From positions 1 through 36,747 of IMG/VR virus record IMGVR_UViG_3300044675_002411: a stretch of DNA of 36,747 bases; one strand, given 5' to 3'. Both the position numbers and the translations under genes were made by a program. Positions 1 through 9,011 of this stretch are shown one piece after another (the first letter of the stretch is position 1; each line of letters opens with the position of its first letter). A model generated the notes under the pieces. It did not search any database. It saw nothing but the letters and a program-made list of their open reading frames with translations, and was not told the origin of the DNA. Origin of the DNA: a virus.

Positions 1-3000
1 TAAAAGACACCTACCAATCTTTGCTTAAGTTGGAGGACAACACTATCTTAACTACAACCTCTAAGAACATAACAGACGGATTAGGTAATGCCTCTCCCTT
101 GTATATGAGCACTACAAGGATAGGTATAGGCACAAGTTCTCCTACAAGTACTTTTGAAGTTAATGGAACTACATCTCTAAACGGTCAGTTTGATGTAATA
201 AATGGTGGAGCTAACTTTAGAGTAACAAGTGAGTCTACTAGTTATGTTGCTTTAAAATATAATGCCTCAACGTGGGCTTCTTTTAATGCTAATGATTCTT
301 ATTTCCAAGGTACTCAGTTTTACTTTCAAAGTGGTTTAAACTTTAGATTTGCAGGAAGCGGATCTTTTGGTTTTACAGGTAATCCTTCAGCAAGATTACT
401 CGTTAAAGGAAGTGGATCAACTTCAGCAACCACTTCACTATTGGTACAGAATAGTTCTGCTACTACAACTTTCTCTGTTAACGATGCAGGAAATGCAACT
501 ATGTCATCGGGGTCAACATTATCAGTTGGTTCAATATCAATTTTTGACGATACAGGCGGTGCAAGAAGTATATCCACTGGGGGGCAAGGATTAATTGTAG
601 GAGGAAATAATAGTAAGGCAACATTTGCAAATAACGGCCTAATTACTATTAATGGCACTGGAAATATTCTTTTTAGACCTGTATATGATGCAGGGGGTAT
701 TAGATTAAGTTCTACTTCTAATGCAGGTCCATCTGACAATATTTTAACTTTCATGAACCATCGAAACGATGGTGTTAAATCGGCAGTCATCAATACTACG
801 GATTTTTCAGCATCGGGTAATACTCCTATTAATTTGTTTATTTATGCAGGAAAAGAAACTGTATTAAACAATCAAGGAAATTTAATACTTGCCCACGATG
901 GAACAAATACAAGAGGTAACGTAGGTATTGGAACCAATAGTCCTACCGAGAAATTAGACGTGGTTGGTAATATAAGTTTAGGAAGTTCTTCTACTGTAGG
1001 ATTAGATAATCTTACAGGAAAGATAACATTTAAAAACGGGGTTCATAATACAAGGATTCAGGTAGTACAAACCTCCGCTTCATTTCCTGAAAACCAAAGA
1101 TTTGACTTCTACGCTCATACTACAAATTCTGCAACATTTCAGATAGGATTTGATAACATACTATCTAATGTACTACATACCTTTAACGGAAATACCTCAA
1201 CTCCTGCAAACAAATACCAATCTTTCCTTCACTCTGGTGGCACTAACGAAGGTATTCTTATCTCAGGTGGTACCGATAAGAGAATTAGACTAAGTAGTTA
1301 CTACATTTCTTTAGAGGGAAACACTAATCAAATCTTCCAAGCTACTGATGGTACAAACATAAGAATGAGAATGCCTGGTAACGGTAATCTTTTATTAGGA
1401 ACCACTACAGACAATGGAGCTAAGTTAAGAATAGAAGGTGGTGACTTAAGCTTGACAGGTAACCAACCTGTATTCAATATAAATGGTACTAATAGAGGTC
1501 GAAGTTATATAAAAACAGACTTAGCGATTGATGGTACTGGTGTATTTGGAGGTATTGGAATGAATACTGATACCTGGTTAACACCTGGATCTGGTAGTGG
1601 AGGTTATGCGGGGAATTTTCCAGCTACTATACATTTTAAAGTTAACGGAACTAACCCATTGACCTCAACAAACTCACATTGGTGGGCAGGTGATGGAGGA
1701 AAAGGTGCAGGTTATCAATTCCTTACAACCCACTATAGTAGTAAAAATAACTATATTCCAACAGCTTGGTATGGACCTGAAATATCAGGGGGAATTGTAG
1801 GTCTTCAACAATTTAACATAGGTTATGAACCTAAGCAATTTGCTGGAGCAGGATTTACTTTTGTAGGTGTAGGTTTATCAGGTGTTGTAACAGATCCATT
1901 TACTAGGGTTACTGAGTTTAATCCTATAAGAATAGATTATAGTTTAGCTAGTGGAGGATCAAACATAACAGCTAGAGGAGTTTATTATAAACCTACCTTT
2001 ACAAGTGTATATCCTTTATTGGTTAATAACGCTTTTGAATCTACTTCAGGTTCATTAGTAATGTCAGGAGAAGCGTCAAGAGTAAGTTCTACTATTGCTA
2101 GAGGTGCCTATCTTAACCAAACTTTGAGACCTGCAAACATGACAGGCGACACATTGATTGGCTTAGATATTAATCCTACGTTTACTTCAAGTGCTACTCA
2201 GATTTCTACATTTACCTATATTGGAGGAACAGGCTATACATATCAAACTATTTGGGAAAATATTCCCTTAACAGGAGGAACAGGTACAGGTGCCACAGTA
2301 AACATTACAGTAGGAGCTGGAAACCTTGTTACTGCTGTTAGTATGGCAAACAGAGGTACAGGATACACAGTAAATGATGTATTGACTTTGCCTGCTCAAA
2401 ACATGACACAATCTACAGGGTTCTCAGTTACAGTAACTGCTGTAGGAGCATCTACTTATAACTCTTATGGTTTATTAGTAAGAAATGGTAGTGTAGGAAT
2501 AGGCACTTCTACTCCAACAGCTCGCTTACAGGTTCAGGGAACAGGATCTACTTCTGCCACTACTTCGCTGTTAGTTCAGAATAGTTTGGGTACTGCGGCT
2601 TTACAAGTAGCGGACAATGGTAATACAAGTTTAGGAAGTCCAAACTTTAACGATAGATTAGAAGTTTACGGAAATATACTTATTAGAGCCAATGACAGAA
2701 TACGTTTAGCAGGTACAAGTGATGGTAATACAGCACTTTATGCAACAGGTGGTGCCAATGCCCAAATGAATGTAAAAAATGGTAGTACCTCTGTATTCGA
2801 TTTTACTTTTGGTACTATTGGTGCAACTACCCGTATGTTAAGAGTTAATTCACACGATAGCACAACTCCGTCTGTTGTAGTTGGAAATAACGCCACATCA
2901 GTAGCAAGTGCCGTATTAGTAGCGGAGTCTACTACACAAGGTTTCCTACCACCTCGTATGACAGATGCTCAAATTAGAGCAATCGCTTCTCCAGTTAACG

Positions 3001-3086
3001 GCTTGGTAGCATACAACACCACTACTGATCACCTTTGTGTTTATCAAGGAGGTGCGTGGGTTAGAATCAATCATTCACCAATGTAA
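1..3086 (+). CDS. Tail fibre protein, long repeat-built, 5'-truncated
   Basis: The gene runs in from the left edge; the first complete codon is at 3. Its first visible residues (KDTYQSLLKLEDN) match residues 10-22 of the next gene, so only about nine N-terminal residues are missing and the true ATG lies outside the window. A TTG at 21 is an internal Leu codon, not the start. The protein is rich in Gly, Ser, Thr and Asn with many short beta-type repeats and no membrane segment, as expected for a trimeric fibre shaft. A GSGSTSATTSLLVQNS module occurs twice (DNA near 408 and near 2540). The C-terminus has GFLPPRMTDAQIRAI followed by a YQGGAWV strand, a terminal module common in Bacteroidota phage fibres. 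Role inferred: host receptor binding. No enzymatic or endosialidase-type chaperone motif was recognised. It is a paralogue of the gene at 3101. Confidence 0.85.
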   Translation, partial: KDTYQSLLKLEDNTILTTTSKNITDGLGNASPLYMSTTRIGIGTSSPTSTFEVNGTTSLNGQFDVINGGANFRVTSESTSYVALKYNASTWASFNANDSYFQGTQFYFQSGLNFRFAGSGSFGFTGNPSARLLVKGSGSTSATTSLLVQNSSATTTFSVNDAGNATMSSGSTLSVGSISIFDDTGGARSISTGGQGLIVGGNNSKATFANNGLITINGTGNILFRPVYDAGGIRLSSTSNAGPSDNILTFMNHRNDGVKSAVINTTDFSASGNTPINLFIYAGKETVLNNQGNLILAHDGTNTRGNVGIGTNSPTEKLDVVGNISLGSSSTVGLDNLTGKITFKNGVHNTRIQVVQTSASFPENQRFDFYAHTTNSATFQIGFDNILSNVLHTFNGNTSTPANKYQSFLHSGGTNEGILISGGTDKRIRLSSYYISLEGNTNQIFQATDGTNIRMRMPGNGNLLLGTTTDNGAKLRIEGGDLSLTGNQPVFNINGTNRGRSYIKTDLAIDGTGVFGGIGMNTDTWLTPGSGSGGYAGNFPATIHFKVNGTNPLTSTNSHWWAGDGGKGAGYQFLTTHYSSKNNYIPTAWYGPEISGGIVGLQQFNIGYEPKQFAGAGFTFVGVGLSGVVTDPFTRVTEFNPIRIDYSLASGGSNITARGVYYKPTFTSVYPLLVNNAFESTSGSLVMSGEASRVSSTIARGAYLNQTLRPANMTGDTLIGLDINPTFTSSATQISTFTYIGGTGYTYQTIWENIPLTGGTGTGATVNITVGAGNLVTAVSMANRGTGYTVNDVLTLPAQNMTQSTGFSVTVTAVGASTYNSYGLLVRNGSVGIGTSTPTARLQVQGTGSTSATTSLLVQNSLGTAALQVADNGNTSLGSPNFNDRLEVYGNILIRANDRIRLAGTSDGNTALYATGGANAQMNVKNGSTSVFDFTFGTIGATTRMLRVNSHDSTTPSVVVGNNATSVASAVLVAESTTQGFLPPRMTDAQIRAIASPVNGLVAYNTTTDHLCVYQGGAWVRINHSPM

Positions 3087-3100
3087 ATTAAACAAACAAA

Positions 3101-6097
3101 ATGGCAACCTTATTCAATACAAAAATAAAAGATACCTACCAGTCACTCTTAAAACTGGAAGACAATACTATCCTAACCACTACTACTAAAAACGTAACAG
3201 ATGGCTTAGGCAATGCTTCTCCTCTATACATGAGTACTACTCAGGTAAGAATAGGTTCTACCTCAGGTAGTGCTATGTACTGGGATAACGTAAACAATAG
3301 GTTAGGCATTGGTACTACTACTCCTTTAGGTATTTTACATCTTAAAAGCACTGCTGCTACTACACGTATGGTAATGGATGGTGATGCAGGACAAAGTAAA
3401 ATTATTACGTACCGTACAGCAGGTCTACAAAGATTCGGATTATACGTTAACAACACTGCTGAAAGTGGTTCTAACGCAGGTAGTGATTTTGCTATACGTG
3501 CTTACAATGATGCAGGAACTTTATTGAATACGCCTGTATTTATCAAAAGGAGTACAGGTAACGTAGGTATAAATACAATTACGGGTACTGCTAAATTGCA
3601 AGTAGTTGGCAGCGGCTCAACCTCTGCTACTACTTCATTACTTGTTCAGAATAGTGGAGGTAATGCAGCTTTAACAATACTAGACGATAGAACTTCTGCA
3701 TTTGGAAGTAACGTATCTATAAGTCCTACAGCAGGTGGTACTATCCAATTGGGAGTAGATCCTAATAATATGTTACGTATTACAGACGGAAGTGGTTACC
3801 AAAAATTTAATATTTCACCTGGATCATCAGGAGGAGCATTTTCAATTAATGGAGGATCTCAAGGTGGAACTTCTTATAATTCAAGCAATAGTGGACATAT
3901 TTTTTCTTTTCCATCTTCAAATAATAATGCAGACACAGTAACTATAACAAGACCATTTCGTGGAAATATTAACTTAAGCACAATAAACTTATTAAATATT
4001 ACATCCACAAATGAGATTGCTTTGTCTAATGCCACTTTACTTAGAGGTCTTTACATTAACCCAACTGTAACAGATTGGGTATCTGTAAGAGCTATTGAGA
4101 CTACAGCAGGAAACGTAATTTTTAACGGAGGCAATGTAGGTATTGGTACAACAGAGCCTGCTAACAAACTGAGCATAAAACAAGTTGACTCTAATACTTC
4201 TATGCTGAGATTAGACTCTGCTTCAAGTGTGGGCTCAAATACCTATCAGGCAGGTATTGATTTTTATACTCGTATTACATTAGCAGGAGGTACTGATTCT
4301 TATCCTGTGGGTAAGATATATGGAATAGGTGGTGGTGAGTTTAGACAGGGTAGTCTAAGATTTCAAACTATTATTACTAATGGTGGAAGTTTAACAGATA
4401 CAATGACTTTGTACCAAGGAAATGTTGCAATAGGTTCTTTATCTCCACCACCTTCAAAACTACTACAAGTAACAGGATTAAAAGACACAGTAGTTGCAGA
4501 TTTTTCTTCTAATACAGTTGCAAATAACGAAGGCGTATCTATTCAATTAAGTGCTCAATCAGGCAATTATCCCTTAGGTGTAATAAGAGGTATTTATAGT
4601 GCCAGCGGTGGGTTCTCTGCTATGACTTTCTCAACAACCAACTCTGCAACTATTACTGAAGCAATACGAATTACTTCAAGTCAAAACGTATTAATAGGAA
4701 CAACTACTGATTCAGGATATAAACTTGACGTTAATGGAACTTTAAGGTCAGGTATAATTAATTTTACTGCAAACAATGGTAAGATTCAATATTCTACTGA
4801 TATCTACATGCAATTTCCAGCTCAGGGTGGTCCTGTTGCAGGTGTATTTGCTGATGGAGGATATGGTTGGAATTATTCTAATGGTTCACAAATTTATTCT
4901 TATTTGCGTCCTGGAAACGGTACTACAACTCCTTCAACATGGACTTTGTCTGAATCTACAAAATCATTTGGTAGAAATACTTTTCATATTACAACAGATT
5001 TAACAAATGCTTCAGGCGGTTCTAGTGTAGGTGAGACAATAACATTACTTAATGTTAATGGAAATAGTCCTACTGCACCCTACGCTTACAGACCTTCTTT
5101 AAAAGTAAGAGCAGGTAACTCAGGTACTCATAGTGGAGCAGATCAATACGCAGGATCTGGACATCTTTACCTAGAGTCAGGAGACGCTAACTCAGGCACT
5201 GCTACTGACGTTGCAGGTGGTACTATATTCTTAAACTCTGGTAGAGGTACAGGAACAGGTACTCCAGGAAACATTATCTTCTCAACATCTACAGCAACCA
5301 CTACAGGTACAACCTTACAGACTCTAAGCGAGAGAATGAGGATTAACGGAAGTGGTAACGTAGGAGTAGGAGAAGCTTCACCTACAGCTAGATTACAAGT
5401 AAAAGGAAGTGGTAGTACTAGTGCTACTACATCGTTGTTGGTTCAGAATAGTTCGGCTACTACAATTTTAAGTGTTAACGATGCAGGCAACGCAACTATA
5501 GGTGGAACACTTACTACAGGTGGGGACATTACTACAGGAAATATTGGTGTTGGAAAAGGTAAATCAACAGGTATTTATAATACTACAATGGGTAACGGAC
5601 CTTTGGCTTCTGCTACAGCAAGTTCTACTGTTGGTTATACTGTTGCTATTGGAAGAACTGCTGGTTTTTTGATTGCTTCAGGGATAAGGAATGTTATTAT
5701 TGGTGCTGAAACAGCACAACAAACAGGGGCAATGAGTAACTCTATTATCATTGGGGCACAAGTTTTTGGTGGAGTGACATCAACAATTTCAGAAACTTTG
5801 GCAATAGGTACTGGAGATGGTACTGGATATACTTCTACTATATATGCAACAAATATTACCTCAAGTTCACCTAACGTAAGAATTGGTAATAATTATGCAT
5901 TGACGGCAGCAGTTCCAACGGCACTAAAAGCAAGTGCTATTTTAGAATTGAGTTCTACTACCAAAGGATTTCTACCGCCACAAATGACAACGGCAGAAAA
6001 GAACTTAATAGCAACACCTGCGACTGGTCTTATGGTTTTTGACACTACCTTAGCAAGACCTTGTTTCTTTAATGGTGCTACTTGGATAACCTTGTAA
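3101..6097 (+). CDS. Tail fibre protein, paralogue of the preceding gene
   Basis: A 998-residue Gly/Ser/Thr/Asn-rich fibre protein starting at an ATG 14 bases after the previous stop. The N-terminus (MATLFNTKIKDTYQSLLKLE) is shared with the upstream paralogue, then TDGLGNASPLYMSTT, probably the part that docks on the tail or baseplate. The middle is divergent and carries two copies of the GSGSTSATTSLLVQNS module (near 3604 and 5405), each preceded by a T-A-(R/K)-LQV strand. Several N-V-G-I-G repeats look like beta-helical shaft turns. The end has GFLPPQMTTAEKNLIATP and a final FNGATWITL strand, equivalent to the end of the first fibre. Shared ends with a variable middle suggest duplication followed by receptor-driven divergence. 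The fibre call is strong; receptor and exact tail position are unknown. Confidence 0.85.
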   Translation: MATLFNTKIKDTYQSLLKLEDNTILTTTTKNVTDGLGNASPLYMSTTQVRIGSTSGSAMYWDNVNNRLGIGTTTPLGILHLKSTAATTRMVMDGDAGQSKIITYRTAGLQRFGLYVNNTAESGSNAGSDFAIRAYNDAGTLLNTPVFIKRSTGNVGINTITGTAKLQVVGSGSTSATTSLLVQNSGGNAALTILDDRTSAFGSNVSISPTAGGTIQLGVDPNNMLRITDGSGYQKFNISPGSSGGAFSINGGSQGGTSYNSSNSGHIFSFPSSNNNADTVTITRPFRGNINLSTINLLNITSTNEIALSNATLLRGLYINPTVTDWVSVRAIETTAGNVIFNGGNVGIGTTEPANKLSIKQVDSNTSMLRLDSASSVGSNTYQAGIDFYTRITLAGGTDSYPVGKIYGIGGGEFRQGSLRFQTIITNGGSLTDTMTLYQGNVAIGSLSPPPSKLLQVTGLKDTVVADFSSNTVANNEGVSIQLSAQSGNYPLGVIRGIYSASGGFSAMTFSTTNSATITEAIRITSSQNVLIGTTTDSGYKLDVNGTLRSGIINFTANNGKIQYSTDIYMQFPAQGGPVAGVFADGGYGWNYSNGSQIYSYLRPGNGTTTPSTWTLSESTKSFGRNTFHITTDLTNASGGSSVGETITLLNVNGNSPTAPYAYRPSLKVRAGNSGTHSGADQYAGSGHLYLESGDANSGTATDVAGGTIFLNSGRGTGTGTPGNIIFSTSTATTTGTTLQTLSERMRINGSGNVGVGEASPTARLQVKGSGSTSATTSLLVQNSSATTILSVNDAGNATIGGTLTTGGDITTGNIGVGKGKSTGIYNTTMGNGPLASATASSTVGYTVAIGRTAGFLIASGIRNVIIGAETAQQTGAMSNSIIIGAQVFGGVTSTISETLAIGTGDGTGYTSTIYATNITSSSPNVRIGNNYALTAAVPTALKASAILELSSTTKGFLPPQMTTAEKNLIATPATGLMVFDTTLARPCFFNGATWITL

Positions 6098-6103
6098 AGT
6101 AGA

Positions 6104-6134
6104 CTTGATTTAAATTTAAAATAAACTATTTTTG
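6104..6134 (+). promoter_or_regulatory. Bacteroidota-type promoter for the holin gene
   Basis: TATTTTTG at 6127-6134 fits the Bacteroidota -7 consensus TAnnTTTG, and CTTG at 6104-6107 is a one-mismatch -33 TTTG box with a 19-base spacing, inside the known range. It sits in the only gap (about 47 bases) between fibre 2 and the holin. The expected transcription start is within a few bases of the GTG start at 6145, so the message would have almost no leader. Confidence 0.6.
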
Positions 6135-6144
6135 TAAACATACT

Positions 6145-6567
6145 GTGAAAACTTCCTTCCTACTTTACTCTACGACAACTATCCTAGCTTTCTTAGGAAC
6201 TTACTTCCTTAATCTAGGAGCAGATAATATAGAACAGTACTTAGCGGTAGTTGCTGTTATTTTTATAGATGGCTTCTTTGGAGTATGGGCAGGAACTAAA
6301 AAGGTTGGTTTTCAGACAAGAAAAGCACTTAAGGTACTTCAGACTTTGTTTGCTTGGGTACTTATACTTACGGGTGTCTTGATGATTGAGAAGGGGTTTG
6401 AAGGCACTTTTTGGCTAAGCGAAACTTTATGTGCCCCCTTTATTGTTTTTCAGTTGATAAGTGCGCTTAAGAACGCTCATACAGTAGGAATCATAGACAA
6501 CAGTGTACTCTCTCAGATCTTAGAGAAGATAGATAAACACAAGTTCAACCACAACAACGAAAAATAA
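6145..6567 (+). CDS. Holin-like membrane protein
   Basis: A 140-residue protein with three to four hydrophobic segments: about residues 5-24 (LLYSTTTILAFLGTYFLNLG), 34-50 (VAVVIFIDGFFGVWAG), 65-80 (VLQTLFAWVLILTGVLM) and 93-107 (LCAPFIVFQLISALK). It has a short charged tail ending KFNHNNEK. Size, topology and a basic stretch between segments 2 and 3 resemble the phage holin families of Bacteroidota phages. Role inferred: a timed inner-membrane lesion at the end of infection. The start is GTG, the only good start just downstream of a consensus promoter. The gene lies among tail fibre genes and upstream of a spanin-like pair, which fits a lysis function; no endolysin is in the window. A structural membrane protein is the alternative. 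Confidence 0.7.
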   Translation: MKTSFLLYSTTTILAFLGTYFLNLGADNIEQYLAVVAVIFIDGFFGVWAGTKKVGFQTRKALKVLQTLFAWVLILTGVLMIEKGFEGTFWLSETLCAPFIVFQLISALKNAHTVGIIDNSVLSQILEKIDKHKFNHNNEK

Positions 6568-6615
6568 ATTAACTTAAATTAACTTAAATTAACTTAAATT
6601 AACTTAAATTAAACC
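6566..6615 (+). repeat. Tandem 10-bp repeat in the spacer before the third fibre
   Basis: AAATTAACTT is repeated perfectly four times (6566-6605) plus half a unit. The array starts inside the holin stop codon and ends just before the ATG at 6619, so it makes up the whole intergenic spacer and ribosome-loading region. Confidence 0.95.
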
Positions 6616-6618
6616 TAA

Positions 6619-7965
6619 ATGAAAAATACAGATCTATATCTTAAGCCAGGAACATACATAAAAGCCTCTACTACAACAGGAGATGTTAGTGGAATCTCTT
6701 TAGAGAACTTTGTAGTAAGTGTCTTAAACAATCCTACATGTTGTCCTAAGCCTCCTGGTTCACCAGATGGTATGCTTATGACAGCTCTTGCTTTATATCC
6801 TACGTTACAGACAGTAACAGATTTCTTAGGTAACAGTAGTGCTATTCAACTATCTACACTTAGATTAGGTATTAGGTCAGATTCTTCTGTAACTACACAA
6901 ACTAGTTCTGTAATCCAAGCAACTACTACTAATGCTAACTTAGTAATCGCTCCTAATGGTGCAGGTGCTTTAGTTGCACGAATTCCCGATGGAACTGCTG
7001 TAGGTGGTAACGCAAGAGGAAATAATTCTGTTGATTTGCAAATTTATCAATCTACAACTGGCGTTGCAAGTGGTGATATTAGTGTGTGTGGTGGTGGTAG
7101 GGCAAACACAGCGTCAAACAATTATAGCGTTGTTAGTGGTGGTTATTCAAATATTTCAAGTGGACAATTTTCTTATGTCGGTGCTGGCACATCCAACACA
7201 GCATCCTCAAACTATTCCACAGTCTCAGGCGGACAATCAAACGTAGCATCTACAAATACACACGCTACGGTTGTAGGTGGGCAAGGGAATACAAGTTCGG
7301 GGCTATATAGTATCAGTGGGGGAACTACAAATACTGCAAGTGGTTCTAGATCTATTTCATTAGGAGACTCAAACACTGCAAGTGGATATGGTGCAGTATG
7401 TATAGGTTTATTAAATACTGGTACGGGCCAATATTCATTTTCAATTGGTTTTAGTTCTGCATCTTATTTAGAATCTCAATTTTCTCTAGCATCTAATAAG
7501 TTTTCATCAAACGGAGACGCTCAACAATCTCTATTAACTGCCCGTAATTCATCAGCATTAACAACGGGTGCAACATTAGCACTTTCTTTAGATGGAACAG
7601 GTACATCAAAATTAATTATTCCAAACGGTAACAACCGTATGTGGAACGTACAGGTACGATGGGTTGCAGTTGTTACAGCCATTACAGGAACTGCTACAGG
7701 CGTTACTGTTGGTGATACCAAAACTTCTACAGATTTATTGGCAGTTGCTAAACGTAGTGGCACTACTACAGTTTCTGCTCATACCTCAGCAGGTACTCAC
7801 GCCATTGAAACTACAGCAGGTAGTTTAACGGCTGTAAATATCGCTTATACTGCAGGTGCATCTCAAGAAATGGCTATCACATTCACAGGGCCAACGTTTG
7901 TAGGTGGTGGTTCTGTTACTATGCGAGTAGTTGCTGCTATATCACTTACTGAGGTTGCGTATTAA
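6619..7965 (+). CDS. Tail fibre with YadA-head-like repeats
   Basis: A 448-residue fibre. An adaptor at about residues 64-87 (VTDFLGNSSAIQL, then LRLGI) matches the TDGLGNASPLYMSTT region of the two larger fibres, suggesting the same attachment site. Residues about 150-280 consist of repeats of roughly 14 residues such as NTASNNYSVVSGGYSN and NTASGSRSISLGDSN, the pattern of left-handed beta-roll heads of trimeric autotransporter adhesins (YadA-like). The C-terminal 150 residues form a separate Gly/Thr/Val-rich domain ending SLTEVAY, possibly the receptor-binding tip. No membrane anchor is present, so it is a phage fibre and not a bacterial adhesin. The ATG directly follows the tandem-repeat spacer. 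Confidence 0.8.
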   Translation: MKNTDLYLKPGTYIKASTTTGDVSGISLENFVVSVLNNPTCCPKPPGSPDGMLMTALALYPTLQTVTDFLGNSSAIQLSTLRLGIRSDSSVTTQTSSVIQATTTNANLVIAPNGAGALVARIPDGTAVGGNARGNNSVDLQIYQSTTGVASGDISVCGGGRANTASNNYSVVSGGYSNISSGQFSYVGAGTSNTASSNYSTVSGGQSNVASTNTHATVVGGQGNTSSGLYSISGGTTNTASGSRSISLGDSNTASGYGAVCIGLLNTGTGQYSFSIGFSSASYLESQFSLASNKFSSNGDAQQSLLTARNSSALTTGATLALSLDGTGTSKLIIPNGNNRMWNVQVRWVAVVTAITGTATGVTVGDTKTSTDLLAVAKRSGTTTVSAHTSAGTHAIETTAGSLTAVNIAYTAGASQEMAITFTGPTFVGGGSVTMRVVAAISLTEVAY

Positions 7966-7970
7966 TTCAC

Positions 7971-7978
7971 TAAATTTG
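7971..7978 (+). promoter_or_regulatory. Candidate -7 box TAAATTTG
   Basis: TAAATTTG fits TAnnTTTG and lies in the 26-base gap between the third fibre and the gene at 7992. No good -33 box is visible 19-21 bases upstream, so this is weaker than the promoter at 6104. Confidence 0.35.
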
Positions 7979-7991
7979 AAAATATAAAATT

Positions 7992-8303
7992 ATGGCACTA
8001 TCAATAAACACACAGATTACAACCGATGAAGGATTTGAGGTATCAAATGCCTTTGGTTACTTGAACATTTTCATTCTTGCTCCTCAGTCTAACTGGGTGA
8101 ACTTGTCTTACTTTAAATCTGAAGAAGATTGGGTGGCTGGAAAGTCTCCTTTAAACGTATCTTCTTTACCTAATCAAGTACAGACAGAGTTAACTTCAGA
8201 AGAGTTCTGGGGTGCTTCTTTAGCTACTTTGATTCATGAGAAGTGTAAGACTAAGATTGAAGAGGTTACAGGAGAAGATTCCGTAAGCGTTCTTTCTGCT
8301 TAA
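7992..8303 (+). CDS. Small phage protein of unknown function
   Basis: A 103-residue soluble protein with no signal peptide or membrane segment. It starts MALSINTQITTDEGFEVSNA and continues with a beta-rich half containing aromatic residues (YLNIFILAPQSNW, LSYFKSEEDW), then an acidic helical end. The ATG is preceded by TATAAAATT, the A/T-rich start signal used across the window. It lies between a fibre gene and another small protein with a similar start context, so a minor tail or fibre-assembly role is possible. I do not recognise the family. Confidence 0.7.
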   Translation: MALSINTQITTDEGFEVSNAFGYLNIFILAPQSNWVNLSYFKSEEDWVAGKSPLNVSSLPNQVQTELTSEEFWGASLATLIHEKCKTKIEEVTGEDSVSVLSA

Positions 8304-8331
8304 TTATCATATAGATTAAATAGATAAAATT

Positions 8332-8658
8332 ATGACAACTTACAATTGGACAATCACTAACCTTTACACTAAAACAGTAGAAGGTTTGGAAGACTACGTA
8401 GTAACTGCTGTATTCGAAGTAGAAGGCGTAGATGGAGAATTCTCTTCTATCGTTAATGGAAGTCAAGTATTTACCGTAAAAGAAGGAGCTGAGTTTGTTC
8501 CTTACGCTAACTTAACTGAAGCAATCGTAGTAGAGTGGATTAAAGAAGAGTTGGGTGAAGAAGGTCTTGCTCCCATATATTCTCATATCGAAGAAAACAT
8601 TGAAAACCAAAAGAGTCCTGCAGTAGAACCTGTAGTTACTCCTTTGCCTTGGGCTTAA
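8332..8658 (+). CDS. Small conserved phage protein (tail-region type)
   Basis: A 108-residue acidic protein. Its pattern, an N-terminal YNWTITNLYTKT strand, a central F-V-P-Y-x-x-L-T-E motif, a W-I-K-E-E-L helix, then I-E-x-Q-K-S-P and a terminal PLPWA, resembles a small family of unknown function that I know from tailed phages, usually near tail genes, where it ends in PLPW. It follows the 103-residue gene by 28 bases and has the GATAAAATT start context. A strong terminator begins seven bases after its stop, so it ends the fibre operon. Function unknown. Confidence 0.7.
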   Translation: MTTYNWTITNLYTKTVEGLEDYVVTAVFEVEGVDGEFSSIVNGSQVFTVKEGAEFVPYANLTEAIVVEWIKEELGEEGLAPIYSHIEENIENQKSPAVEPVVTPLPWA

Positions 8659-8665
8659 ACTAATT

Positions 8666-8690
8666 AAGGGGGTAAATAGCCCCCTTTTTT
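8666..8690 (+). terminator. Rho-independent terminator ending the fibre operon
   Basis: AAGGGGG, a 7-base loop and CCCCCTT form a stem followed by a run of six T. It separates the fibre/holin unit from the spanin-like pair, although the ATG at 8694 follows only four bases later, so downstream transcription needs read-through or a promoter I could not find. Confidence 0.9.
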
Positions 8691-8693
8691 CTT

Positions 8694-9011
8694 ATGAAAA
8701 ACCTATCCATTAAACTTAACTTTATCTTCTTCTTTGCTATTGTCTACCTTTTATACAGGTATGAATACGTACAAGAACAAGACACCAATCAAGTAATCTC
8801 TTTTATAGATTCTATTGATAAAGCAAACGATACTTACTTTGAGAAGATAGACTCTTTAGAGCATATCAAACACGAAGAGTATAGAACTTACGAAAAAATC
8901 ACCTTAAAGTATGACACCATTCAAATCGCTATTGACACTATGCCTGACATTGACGGCACAAAGTATCTACTCACAATCTCTAGACAGCTTACCGCTAAAG
9001 GAATTGAATAA
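8694..9011 (+). CDS. Inner-membrane spanin-like protein (candidate)
   Basis: A 105-residue protein with a short basic N-terminus (MKNLSIK), one membrane segment at residues 8-22 (LNFIFFFAIVYLLYR) and a long charged helical periplasmic region rich in Asp, Glu, Lys and Ile. This is the topology of an i-spanin: N-in anchor plus a periplasmic coiled coil. The next gene overlaps its last 101 bases in another frame and encodes an exported protein, the arrangement seen in overlapping Rz/Rz1-type pairs. Sequence similarity to known spanins is not evident, so the call rests on topology, overlap and nearness to the holin. A structural tail-associated membrane protein remains possible. Confidence 0.45.
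   Translation: MKNLSIKLNFIFFFAIVYLLYRYEYVQEQDTNQVISFIDSIDKANDTYFEKIDSLEHIKHEEYRTYEKITLKYDTIQIAIDTMPDIDGTKYLLTISRQLTAKGIE

Noticed and set aside
326-793. Minus-strand ORF of 155 codons inside the first fibre gene
   Set aside because: It is a shadow of the repetitive fibre coding sequence, with Pro/Val-rich composition typical of antisense Gly/Thr codons and no start signal.
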